A DNA stretch of 45,719 nucleotides. Source: CAZFBA01 sp964517135. GTDB taxonomy: Bacteria > Cyanobacteriota > Vampirovibrionia > JBFMGH01. Positions 1 through 7,111 of this stretch are shown one piece after another. A program made the position numbers and the translations under genes. The notes under the pieces are model-generated. The model had not been told where the DNA came from. It saw only the letters and a list, made by a program, of their open reading frames with translations, and made no database searches. The stretch is taken from assembly GCA_964517135.1 (NCBI GenBank), contig CAZFBA010000033.1:1-45719 (forward strand), in the 5' to 3' direction. Each line of letters begins with the position of its first letter. Positions within the stretch are counted from its first letter, which is position 1.

Positions 1-87
1 AAATAAATCCTTATTTCATGGGCCTTTCGGCGTTTTTATGTCGGAAGTCGGGAGGGTTTAGAATTGTTTAATTCTTTATGCCGTCTA

Positions 88-600
88 TTATAAACCTGAT
101 TTCACCAGCCGGTTATTTTGAATGTATCCTTTGCAGGCCTGTCTGTAATCTGAGAAAGGCACTACCTGCCTGCTATAAACAGTACGGGGGAAATAATATC
201 TTGCATAACCGTTATTTCTATTATTTCGCTGAACATACAGAGAGTTCTGGCACATATAAGTAAGCTTTTTTTGATAATCCTGCTGCTCTTGCTGCTTAGC
301 CTGCTGTTTTTGTCGGGCTGCTGCCTCTTTTTTTGTCCTATTAATCTGAACAAGATTAGGATTATGGTAAGGCTTTTTTATGTAATCAGGCTTATTCACC
401 TGAATAAGGTCTTTGCCTTTAATTTTCCAGTTTGTTTTGCTGACTTTTTTGACAGAATAGGCTTTTGACGCATACGGTAGCTGCTGAATGCCTCCATAAA
501 CCTGCCCTGCGTCAGGGTTATGCTGTGCCTGTACTGCCTGCATAGCTGTTATTAATATAACAACACCAGCAATAATAATTAATAATAATGTTTTATGCAT
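88..600 (-). CDS. Secreted basic hypothetical protein
   Basis: I do not recognise this 170-residue protein. Residues 1-25 are a clear signal peptide: MHK, then a run of L/I/V/A, ending in AVQAQ, a plausible signal peptidase I site after VQA. The mature part is rich in Lys, Arg, Gln and Tyr. A highly charged, Gln/Lys-rich stretch at about residues 88-112 is likely helical, and the C-terminus is Tyr/Arg-rich. There are two cysteines in the mature C-terminal half, which could form a disulfide outside the cytoplasm. It is divergent from the flagellar operon to its right and shares the 601-1086 intergenic region with it. The ATG start at 600 has only a weak upstream purine stretch. Export is the only property I would infer. 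Confidence 0.7.
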   Translation of the reverse strand: MHKTLLLIIIAGVVILITAMQAVQAQHNPDAGQVYGGIQQLPYASKAYSVKKVSKTNWKIKGKDLIQVNKPDYIKKPYHNPNLVQINRTKKEAAARQKQQAKQQEQQDYQKKLTYMCQNSLYVQRNNRNNGYARYYFPRTVYSRQVVPFSDYRQACKGYIQNNRLVKSGL

Positions 601-1086
601 ATCTTCAATCTTTTAGTTTGTTCTTATTCTTTATTCTATAAAACATATGATGATTTGTAATTGATAAAATTACTGTTATTTTTCTGAATTTTTTACATAT
701 TACTTCATATACTATAATCAACGTCATAAGTAATCAGATTTTAGAAGATACAGGGCGAGTGTTTATTGTTCAAATAATACATGTTTGCAGTAAATATAGA
801 CTATTTCAAGGATCTCGAAAAAACAGATACCGGTTACTATTAATAATAAGAGGACATCTATCTCCAATCATACATTATTTAATTTCTATTAACAGATACT
901 CAAGGAAACATTATACGCCATATTTACCTGATAAAAAGCATTCTAAAGGTTTAAAGCTGTCAGATGCCCTCATTTTAGACAAATCGTTTATATGGAGGAG
1001 GAAGATTTCTGAAAAAAAAGCTACACTCTAATAAACAGTTCAAGTGTTGTGAGCCAGTCTTTTGTTAGTGAGGAGTTAATTAATGG
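601..1086. other. Intergenic/leader region before fliJ
   Basis: About 490 bases without a convincing gene lie between the divergent secreted protein and fliJ. It holds a sigma-70-like promoter near 691-718 pointing right, which would give a leader of roughly 360 nt before fliJ. A 20-codon ORF at 781-843 (MFAVNIDYFKDLEKTDTGYY) and a 90-codon ORF at 759-1031 lie in different frames. Neither has a good ribosome binding site or a recognisable domain. Near 992-1001 there is an AGGAGGA-like purine run with no gene start at a suitable distance, which hints at gene remnants or a translated leader. Confidence 0.5.
691..718 (+). promoter_or_regulatory. Putative sigma-70 promoter of the hook operon
   Basis: A perfect TATAAT -10 box sits at 713-718. 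TTTTAC/TTTACA at 691-697 is a fair -35 box with a 15-16 bp spacer. It is the best promoter-like sequence upstream of fliJ and points into the flagellar operon. No sigma-54 or FliA-type signature was seen, so flagellar-specific control is not evident here. Confidence 0.45.
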
Positions 1087-1533
1087 GTGAAAAAGTTTCA
1101 ATTTAGATTTCAAACAATTCTCGATATAAGAGCCAGAGAGCTAGAGAAAGCAGAACTAAAAGTCGCTGAGGCTCAAATGGAGCTAAATAAGGCTACTGAA
1201 AAACTCAACCAGCTCAAGGAGAAGCTGAAAAATACCAGACAAAACCTTAAAACTATCATAAGCACAGGAGAAGTTATTGATATAGTTCTGGTAAATAACC
1301 ACCATAACTATATTAGTTCACTAAAAAGAAAGATTTTTTACCAGCATCGCACTATCGAAGAAAAAGAAGATATTCTGAATACTAAAAGACAGGAAATGCT
1401 CAAAATCAGACAGAAAAAAATGATGCTGGAAAAGCTGAAAGAGAAAGACTTAAAAGCATATCTGAACGAACTGGAGCACATAGATAGAAAAATGATTGAC
1501 GAAATTGCGACAAATAGACACTTTCAAAGGTAA
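1087..1533 (+). CDS. fliJ: Flagellar export protein FliJ
   Basis: 148 residues, the usual FliJ size. The opening (KKFQFRFQTILDIRARELEKAE) and the almost wholly alpha-helical, Lys/Glu-rich coiled coil are typical of FliJ, the cytoplasmic chaperone and stalk-like component of the flagellar type III export ATPase complex. It normally works with FliI and FliH, but neither is upstream here. The start is GTG at 1087. An ATG at 1083 is in another frame and gives only seven codons. The GAGGAG at 1070-1075 lies 11 bases from the GTG. fliK follows 37 bases downstream, so the two are probably co-transcribed. Similarity between short coiled coils is weak evidence alone, but the position before fliK-flgD-flgE supports the call. 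Confidence 0.8.
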   Translation: MKKFQFRFQTILDIRARELEKAELKVAEAQMELNKATEKLNQLKEKLKNTRQNLKTIISTGEVIDIVLVNNHHNYISSLKRKIFYQHRTIEEKEDILNTKRQEMLKIRQKKMMLEKLKEKDLKAYLNELEHIDRKMIDEIATNRHFQR

Positions 1534-1570
1534 GGGGTATACCTGATCGGTCGAAGGGAAAGAGTTTAAG

Positions 1571-4303
1571 ATGTTGATAACAAGCTTACCTATAGATGAC
1601 ATTGTATCAAACCTGGTTAGTTCCAGCAATACACCATCAGAAGAAGTTAAAAACAGTATAGACGCTCTATTCAGACCACTTGTAGAGGATATAAACAGTT
1701 ATGGAGAGAAGAAAAACCTCTCCAATAATTTAATTAAGAAACTTATTATACATAATCTTAAAAACAACCACGTTTCAGAACAAATTAAAAATGCTCTATC
1801 TTCAGGAGAAAAGGTAGCAATAGATAAAAATATCCCTAAAGATATATTAACAGACCTTATTACTATTGCAAATGCCTTAAAAATACCTGATAGCAATAAC
1901 AAAGAATTAAATAACAATATAAGTTCAGATATTCAAAACATCTTAAATACCCTGAATATTAAAGAAATCACCCTCGATTCACTTGAACTGATTGAAAAAA
2001 TTGAAATGATCTCAGAAAAGCTTGTTAATATACTTGATTCGTTCACAATGGCTGCAAAACAAAACCAACACCCGGCACTAGCAGCAATAATGAGCACTGT
2101 CAGCCAGATTAAGTCAGATCTTAAAAGCCAGATAGAAACCTTAAAAGAAGAAAATAAAAAACAAATTAATATCGACCTTTCAAATCTAAAAATACTGCTG
2201 CCTGAAACAGATAAAAATAACAGTAAAGAACCATTTTCAGAAATAATACTGGTTAATGATAAACCCGGCTTTGAGCCACAGAATATTACTTCTGAAAAGG
2301 CCGTTGTTATAGAGCTGACAGAAGAAATAGTTCCTGAAGTAACTGCTGATGGTGAAATTAAAGAGAATACAGATGATGTTTTAAAACAAATACATATTCA
2401 AATAAATAACACAACATCTTCTATACCGGCAATAGACACAGAAGAAACCTCCTCAATACACTCAGGAAGAATCGTGTTAATAGTTGATCAGGCTAATGTT
2501 AAGCAACTGGCTTTACCTGCACATCTTTTAGCCAGCCTTAATGAAGGTGAAGTTGCCATTTATAATCCTGGTAACCCGGGTACAGCTATTATTATGAACG
2601 GCCGAAAAACAGCCCTGATGCTTGAACAATTGCCCGATAACCTTTCTGGTTCGAGACTTGAAACCCTTATTAAAGGACAAATGATACCTGAAACTTTATC
2701 TGCAAAAACTCCAGCGGGTAAGGTTATTATCGTGCCAGAACAGGTCGTTGAACAGTCTGATTCTGAAACATCACTATCTGAAGGATCTGAACTTAATCTG
2801 AGAAAGCCCTTAACAATTTCTCAAAGTGCTGAAACACCGGCTAAAATACTGAATACTATTATTGATAAGGTTATAGAACACCTCGACCTCCAGCGGGTCG
2901 ACAACAGGGGATCAAATGCTTTGGTAAAGATAAACTCAGGGGTAAATAACACTGATAAAGAACTCAGTGAAACAATTTTAGAAAAATTAAAATTATTAAA
3001 CAGCCTCTCACCTTCTAAACTGGGTGATCTTGAAATTAAAATATCTCCAGATATGGCTTCACAGGCCAAAATAGAAACTGTTATAGAGAAGGTTATGAGT
3101 AACCTCAGGCATGTTATGCAACAAGAACTCTCAAATAACTCACCATCAAAAACAGACCTGACAAAACTGGTGGATAAACTTAATTCTAGCATAGATAATA
3201 TTGTAAAGTGCCTCAAAGAAATGAGTGACGACAGAGAAATAAGAATTGCTATACCTCAAAAAACCCAGGATGTAGCTACAGATCCACGTCATTCACAGGG
3301 CGCCAGACTCACAAATAACAATGTTCAGCTTGATTCAGTTATCAGCAAAACCCTTCAAGCTGAAGATAGAGATAAGGCAATATTATCTAAAGTTTTTGAA
3401 AATAGACTTTCCAGAGGCGCACAAATTGATAAAACAACGGGCATACAAAGTTCACAACTGCAACAGGAAGCTAACCTTAAAGTTACAGACTTAAGGTTAG
3501 CTGAAAATCGTTCAGATAACACACTGGAAAGACTTGTTGTCAGAAGATCCGAGGCAGAAAAACTTGAAACTGCAAGAAATAACAACAACCAGACAATGCA
3601 ACAGGGTAAAGGTTTTGAACTTACCAATAAAAATGTCTTTAATATGCTTATAGATAACCAGAGTGATCCTGCATTGGCAGGTTTAAAGATTGGTAAAAAT
3701 AGTTTTCAATCAACAATTTCAGGTATGGTCAATAACACTGCTGCAACAAAGCCTGAAAGTGCTCTTAATCAGGTTATTAACCAGATTAGAAATGGTTTTA
3801 ATAAGAGTGAGCTCTCTATTGCTCTGAAACCTGCCAATCTAGGTAATGTTAATATCAATGTATCATTGCAAAAAGGAGTTCTGGTTGCACATATTGTTGC
3901 AGAAACGGTAAAAGCAATGGATTCTCTTAGAACCGGTATTGATGGTCTTCGTCAGTCGCTGGTTGAACAGGGTCTACAGGTTGATAGAGTTGTTGTAACT
4001 TCTGCTGAGCAGTCAACTCAGGCTCATAGCAATGATAGTAACCAGAAAGATTCTTCACAAAAAGATAATCTAACACAGAATAACTCTCAACAGCAGCAAG
4101 AAAAAACTCCTGGCAAAGGGGCAATGGATTTTGAGCAATTTAAAGAATCCTTGCAAGATAATGCAGGACATAAACAGACCAGCAACAAGACACTTAAAGC
4201 AAATCAATCACAAGAATTAGCTACAACAAGCGACATACAAAATAATAATTCTGAAGATAACTATATAGATACTGAAAAAGGATTTGTCAATTACAGAATT
4301 TAA
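1571..4303 (+). CDS. fliK: Flagellar hook-length control protein FliK
   Basis: A very long FliK of 910 residues (many family members have 350-600). FliK is exported as a molecular ruler and switches the export gate from hook to filament substrates through its C-terminal domain. That domain (Flg_hook) is visible at about residues 725-805, with the characteristic stretch ELSIALKPANLGNVNINVSL followed by a segment ending GLQVDRVVV. The N-terminal 700 residues are polar and of low complexity, with many Asn, Ser, Gln, Lys and Glu, as expected of the extended ruler region. A Gln/Asn/Ser-rich tail follows the domain. It sits between fliJ and flgD, with flgD only 15 bases downstream. The extra length would predict a long hook if the ruler model holds. 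Confidence 0.9.
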   Translation: MLITSLPIDDIVSNLVSSSNTPSEEVKNSIDALFRPLVEDINSYGEKKNLSNNLIKKLIIHNLKNNHVSEQIKNALSSGEKVAIDKNIPKDILTDLITIANALKIPDSNNKELNNNISSDIQNILNTLNIKEITLDSLELIEKIEMISEKLVNILDSFTMAAKQNQHPALAAIMSTVSQIKSDLKSQIETLKEENKKQINIDLSNLKILLPETDKNNSKEPFSEIILVNDKPGFEPQNITSEKAVVIELTEEIVPEVTADGEIKENTDDVLKQIHIQINNTTSSIPAIDTEETSSIHSGRIVLIVDQANVKQLALPAHLLASLNEGEVAIYNPGNPGTAIIMNGRKTALMLEQLPDNLSGSRLETLIKGQMIPETLSAKTPAGKVIIVPEQVVEQSDSETSLSEGSELNLRKPLTISQSAETPAKILNTIIDKVIEHLDLQRVDNRGSNALVKINSGVNNTDKELSETILEKLKLLNSLSPSKLGDLEIKISPDMASQAKIETVIEKVMSNLRHVMQQELSNNSPSKTDLTKLVDKLNSSIDNIVKCLKEMSDDREIRIAIPQKTQDVATDPRHSQGARLTNNNVQLDSVISKTLQAEDRDKAILSKVFENRLSRGAQIDKTTGIQSSQLQQEANLKVTDLRLAENRSDNTLERLVVRRSEAEKLETARNNNNQTMQQGKGFELTNKNVFNMLIDNQSDPALAGLKIGKNSFQSTISGMVNNTAATKPESALNQVINQIRNGFNKSELSIALKPANLGNVNINVSLQKGVLVAHIVAETVKAMDSLRTGIDGLRQSLVEQGLQVDRVVVTSAEQSTQAHSNDSNQKDSSQKDNLTQNNSQQQQEKTPGKGAMDFEQFKESLQDNAGHKQTSNKTLKANQSQELATTSDIQNNNSEDNYIDTEKGFVNYRI

Positions 4304-4318
4304 ATTCAGGAGGAGTAA

Positions 4319-4759
4319 ATGGGTACTTCTATTCAATCTCAACTAATCTCAATGCAGAATTCAACCTCAAAATTAGAGGCAGAAAAATCAAAAGATCGGC
4401 TGGGCAGTGATAAGCTTGATAAACACGCCTTTTTACGACTTTTGACAGAGCAACTGCGTCATCAGGACCCACTTAAACCGATGGATAACATGCAATTTTT
4501 ACAACAGCAAGCAATGTTTACACAGGTTGAAGAGCTTCAAAACCTCAGCAAGACCATTTCAGAAGGCAATTCAATAGCTCAGGCTAGCTCACTCATCGGT
4601 AAAAAAGTAACACTCGTTGATCCTGAAAACTATGAGAACAGTCATACCGGTATTGTTCAAGCTGCACACTTTGCTGAGGGCAATACTGCTATTCAGGTAG
4701 ATGGTGCCCTTTACCCATTGTCATTTGTTGGCAGTATTGAAAACCCTGCAACTGAATAA
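4319..4759 (+). CDS. flgD: Flagellar hook assembly scaffold FlgD
   Basis: 146 residues. The conserved FlgD N-terminal block is present: LDKHAFLRLLTEQLRHQDPL, then KPMDN and QFLQQQAMFTQVEEL, at roughly residues 36-75. FlgD caps the growing hook and drives polymerisation of FlgE outside the cell; it is exported and later discarded. The protein is shorter than the roughly 220-residue enterobacterial form. It keeps a small beta-rich tail (SLIGKKVTLVDPENYEN onward) but lacks the full Tudor/fibronectin-like C-terminal domains. A strong AGGAGG at 4308-4313 precedes the ATG. Its place between fliK and flgE is the classical order. Confidence 0.92.
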   Translation: MGTSIQSQLISMQNSTSKLEAEKSKDRLGSDKLDKHAFLRLLTEQLRHQDPLKPMDNMQFLQQQAMFTQVEELQNLSKTISEGNSIAQASSLIGKKVTLVDPENYENSHTGIVQAAHFAEGNTAIQVDGALYPLSFVGSIENPATE

Positions 4760-4815
4760 TAAATACAGATATTCGTACCTAATTAAATATAGCGCAATCC
4801 AGGAGGAGGATAAAT

Positions 4816-5874
4816 ATGATCCAAGGAATGTTTTCTGCAGTTAGCGGCATAAGAACCAACCAGGTAAGACTAGATGTTATTGCTGATAACATCGCAAACC
4901 TGAATACTATTGCTTTTAAAAGTAGTATGGTTAACTTTCAGACAGTTTTTTCAAGAACTCAATCAACAGGCACGGCTCCTGTTGGTACACTTGGAGGTAC
5001 AAACCCTAAACAAATAGGTCTTGGCGTTACAATAGGAGAAATGGGCAGAGACTTTAGCCAGGGTAACGTTCAAACAACCGGAAGAGCAGGTGACTTAAAT
5101 ATCCAGGGTGAAGGCTTCTTTGTACTTGAAAATGGTGGAGCCGCTATAGGCCCATCATCAGGTATTTTATTAACCAGAGCGGGCAATTTTACACTTGATG
5201 CAGATGGAGTTATGGTTAACCCTGACGGTTTAAGGGTTATTGGTACTGACGAAGTTTCTTCAACAACTACCAATACATCACAGTATGTACAGGTTCCCAG
5301 GCGTTTGAATATTGAAAAAACCTATGTAGCAGGTGTTATTACCAGTGCAATCCTGGATGATTCTACTGTTGATGGCGGTGGAGGTCTGGCCACTGATGAT
5401 GTCAGCCTGACAACCTATTCAGTTTCATCAGATGGAGCTATTGAAGCAACCTATTCAAATGGTGATAGAATTACAGTAAGAACAGATGCAGGCGGAGCCA
5501 ACAGAGAAATTGTATATTATCCTTCAGAAGGCGGTTCCGGATTCACTGTAGGTGATGCAAACCTTACAATTAGTAATGGTATGCAAGCCAGTCAGCTTCA
5601 AATACAGTTTGCTACTGTTACCAACAATGCAGGTCTTGTATCAGTAGGTAACAACCTGTTTTCAACAGCTGTTAACTCGGGTAACCCCTTCTTTAGTATA
5701 GCCAGGGTAGCCGGTGTTGGTCTTTGTGATGCAGGCGGTCTGGAAACATCTAACGTTGATCTGACAAAAGAATTTTCACTGATGATGCTATCTCAAAGAG
5801 CTCTTGAAGCAAACAGCAGATCATTTGATACACATAACAGCGTGCTTCAAACCATTGTAAATATGGCAAGATAG
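4816..5874 (+). CDS. flgE: Flagellar hook protein FlgE
   Basis: 352 residues. The N-terminal rod/hook signature is present: MFSAVSGIRTNQVRLDVIADNIANLNTIAFK (residues 5-35). This is followed by the FlgE-type continuation with QIGLGVTIG and a LNIQGEGFFVL segment. The C-terminus carries the matching helix (SNVDLTKEFSLMMLSQRALE, then NSRSFDTHNSVLQTIVNMAR). These terminal helices form the inner coiled core of the hook, while the middle third is a variable beta-rich domain. A very strong GGAGGAGG at 4801-4808 precedes the ATG, in keeping with a highly made structural protein. It is the last gene of the operon and is followed by a GC-rich palindrome. Confidence 0.93.
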   Translation: MIQGMFSAVSGIRTNQVRLDVIADNIANLNTIAFKSSMVNFQTVFSRTQSTGTAPVGTLGGTNPKQIGLGVTIGEMGRDFSQGNVQTTGRAGDLNIQGEGFFVLENGGAAIGPSSGILLTRAGNFTLDADGVMVNPDGLRVIGTDEVSSTTTNTSQYVQVPRRLNIEKTYVAGVITSAILDDSTVDGGGGLATDDVSLTTYSVSSDGAIEATYSNGDRITVRTDAGGANREIVYYPSEGGSGFTVGDANLTISNGMQASQLQIQFATVTNNAGLVSVGNNLFSTAVNSGNPFFSIARVAGVGLCDAGGLETSNVDLTKEFSLMMLSQRALEANSRSFDTHNSVLQTIVNMAR

Positions 5875-5897
5875 TTAATTTATAAATCTTTAATTGA

Positions 5898-5927
5898 GGT
5901 GCGGGGCGCAAATTTGCGCCCCACACC
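5898..5927. terminator. GC-rich palindrome between convergent genes
   Basis: A perfect 20-bp palindrome, GGGGCGCAAATTTGCGCCCC, at 5903-5922 extends by three more pairs on each side after one mismatch. It can fold into a very stable hairpin. No T-run follows on either strand, so it is not a textbook intrinsic terminator. Its place between flgE (+) and the zinc-finger gene (-) suggests a bidirectional transcription barrier or 3'-end protector. Confidence 0.5.
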
Positions 5928-5959
5928 CCTGTATTGTAAGATGAGATCTAGCTTTTCAG

Positions 5960-6499
5960 TTATGCACTTTGCAAAGTATTTATTGCTTCCAGGGCTTTAG
6001 AATACACCAGTTCATTATTACTTTTTGAAAGACAGCTTTCAAGGTGTTTAATAGCACTTTTATCGTTCAACTTTGCAAGTATATCAATAAGCCATAGACG
6101 TGCCTGATCGTTAGAATTTTCGAGTTTGCAGGCAATAATAGGAATCATCGCAGGTTCAACGTTTTCAATAATAACGTGGCAGGCGTGATGGCAATTTCTC
6201 AGGTCATTATTGCTTGCTGCAAGAAGAAGCCTGTCAATATTATCCTGAAATATAGAATATTTAAAACTTGATACATTGCTACTATATGCTAATTCTGGCT
6301 GTGGTTCAATCTTGTGAGGAGCTCTGGCACAGCTGATACATAATTTTCTTTTATTTAATGATTTAAACTCACTGCCACAACTCTCACACATAAGAGTTTT
6401 ACCCAGTATTGCAACATCTGAATCTCTGCAAGATGAAGAACAATAAGCCCCAAATCTTGACGAAATAACTTGTTTTCCACACACCTGACAGTTTTTCAT
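5960..6499 (-). CDS. Zinc-finger plus HEAT-repeat hypothetical protein
   Basis: 179 residues, not matched to a named family. The N-terminus has two Cys4 clusters: C4, C7, C20, C24 (CQVC...CSSSC) and C38, C41, C54, C57 (CESCGSEF...CISC), each able to bind one zinc. The C-terminal part (about 90-177) is helical and resembles HEAT repeats, with paired helices such as DQARLWLIDILAKLNDKSAI and a following HLESCLSKSNNELVYSKALEAI. HEAT repeats usually mediate protein contacts. The combination suggests a small zinc-stabilised adaptor in the cytoplasm. It is monocistronic and convergent with flgE. The start at 6499 has a GGAGG about 6 bases upstream on the minus strand. Confidence 0.75.
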   Translation of the reverse strand: MKNCQVCGKQVISSRFGAYCSSSCRDSDVAILGKTLMCESCGSEFKSLNKRKLCISCARAPHKIEPQPELAYSSNVSSFKYSIFQDNIDRLLLAASNNDLRNCHHACHVIIENVEPAMIPIIACKLENSNDQARLWLIDILAKLNDKSAIKHLESCLSKSNNELVYSKALEAINTLQSA

Positions 6500-7111
6500 A
6501 AGCCTCCACCTTATTTTGAGATAATAAACAAATTGTGAATAATAAATTACTCGACTGCGTGAGGTGAAAAGTTTAGGAGATATGAAGAAATATTAAGCAA
6601 GTGTAGTGTCAACAATATGCCTGAAAGAATTATAATAATTCAACAAAAAGCTTCTCAGGCTAAATTTTATATAATCAAACTTTTTTAATTTCTCAAATTG
6701 TTGAATACAGTTTTAAAAAGATTTGCTACAAATGTCGTATTTTTGTTTCAGTTGTTCATTATAAGCAATCATTTCTAAAAAGTATAAATAAAGCCATCTA
6801 CAGGTATTTTGCTTTATTTTTAATTTAAAGATACCGATTATAATAAATATTGATTAGCTCAAATATTTATATAACAAGAGGGTTTCAATTAAGAGGTCTT
6901 GAAAGAGGCCATTGTAACAAACAGGTTGATGTTAACACACTGGCTAAATATCTTTAAAGCCTTAAGTTTTGGACTGCCGTTAGATTGAGACATAAATTAT
7001 TTCTTGTATGCAAGATTTCTTTGTGCTATAAACTACATAACTCACAAGATGAGGAAGTTACTAGTAAAAAAATATTTGTAATACTAATGTCAATTGGTTA
7101 AGGAGGAATCC
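6500..7111. other. AT-rich intergenic region upstream of ppdK
   Basis: About 610 bases of very AT-rich sequence between divergent genes. I find no convincing coding region; the reading frames are short and lack ribosome binding sites. The right end carries the ppdK promoter (7004-7032) and a leader of about 70 nt. A short frame near 6870-6955 (ending QVDVNTLAKYL) could be a gene remnant, but I cannot assign it. Confidence 0.5.
7004..7032 (+). promoter_or_regulatory. Promoter of ppdK
   Basis: TTGTAT (7004-7009) and TATAAA (7027-7032) are separated by exactly 17 bp. A TG at 7024-7025 makes the -10 box extended (TGCTATAAA). The predicted start near 7039 leaves a leader of about 70 nt before the ATG at 7112. 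Confidence 0.65.

Noticed and set aside
759..1031. 90-codon ORF in the fliJ leader
   Set aside because: No ribosome binding site, no domain, odd composition for this genome, and it shares space with other short frames; kept only as part of the leader.
6870..6955. Short frame ending QVDVNTLAKYL as a gene remnant
   Set aside because: Under 30 codons with no recognisable family; too little to call a pseudogene.
7094..7111. Earlier TTG start for ppdK
   Set aside because: The ribosome binding site AAGGAGG lies inside this extension and is correctly spaced for the ATG at 7112.
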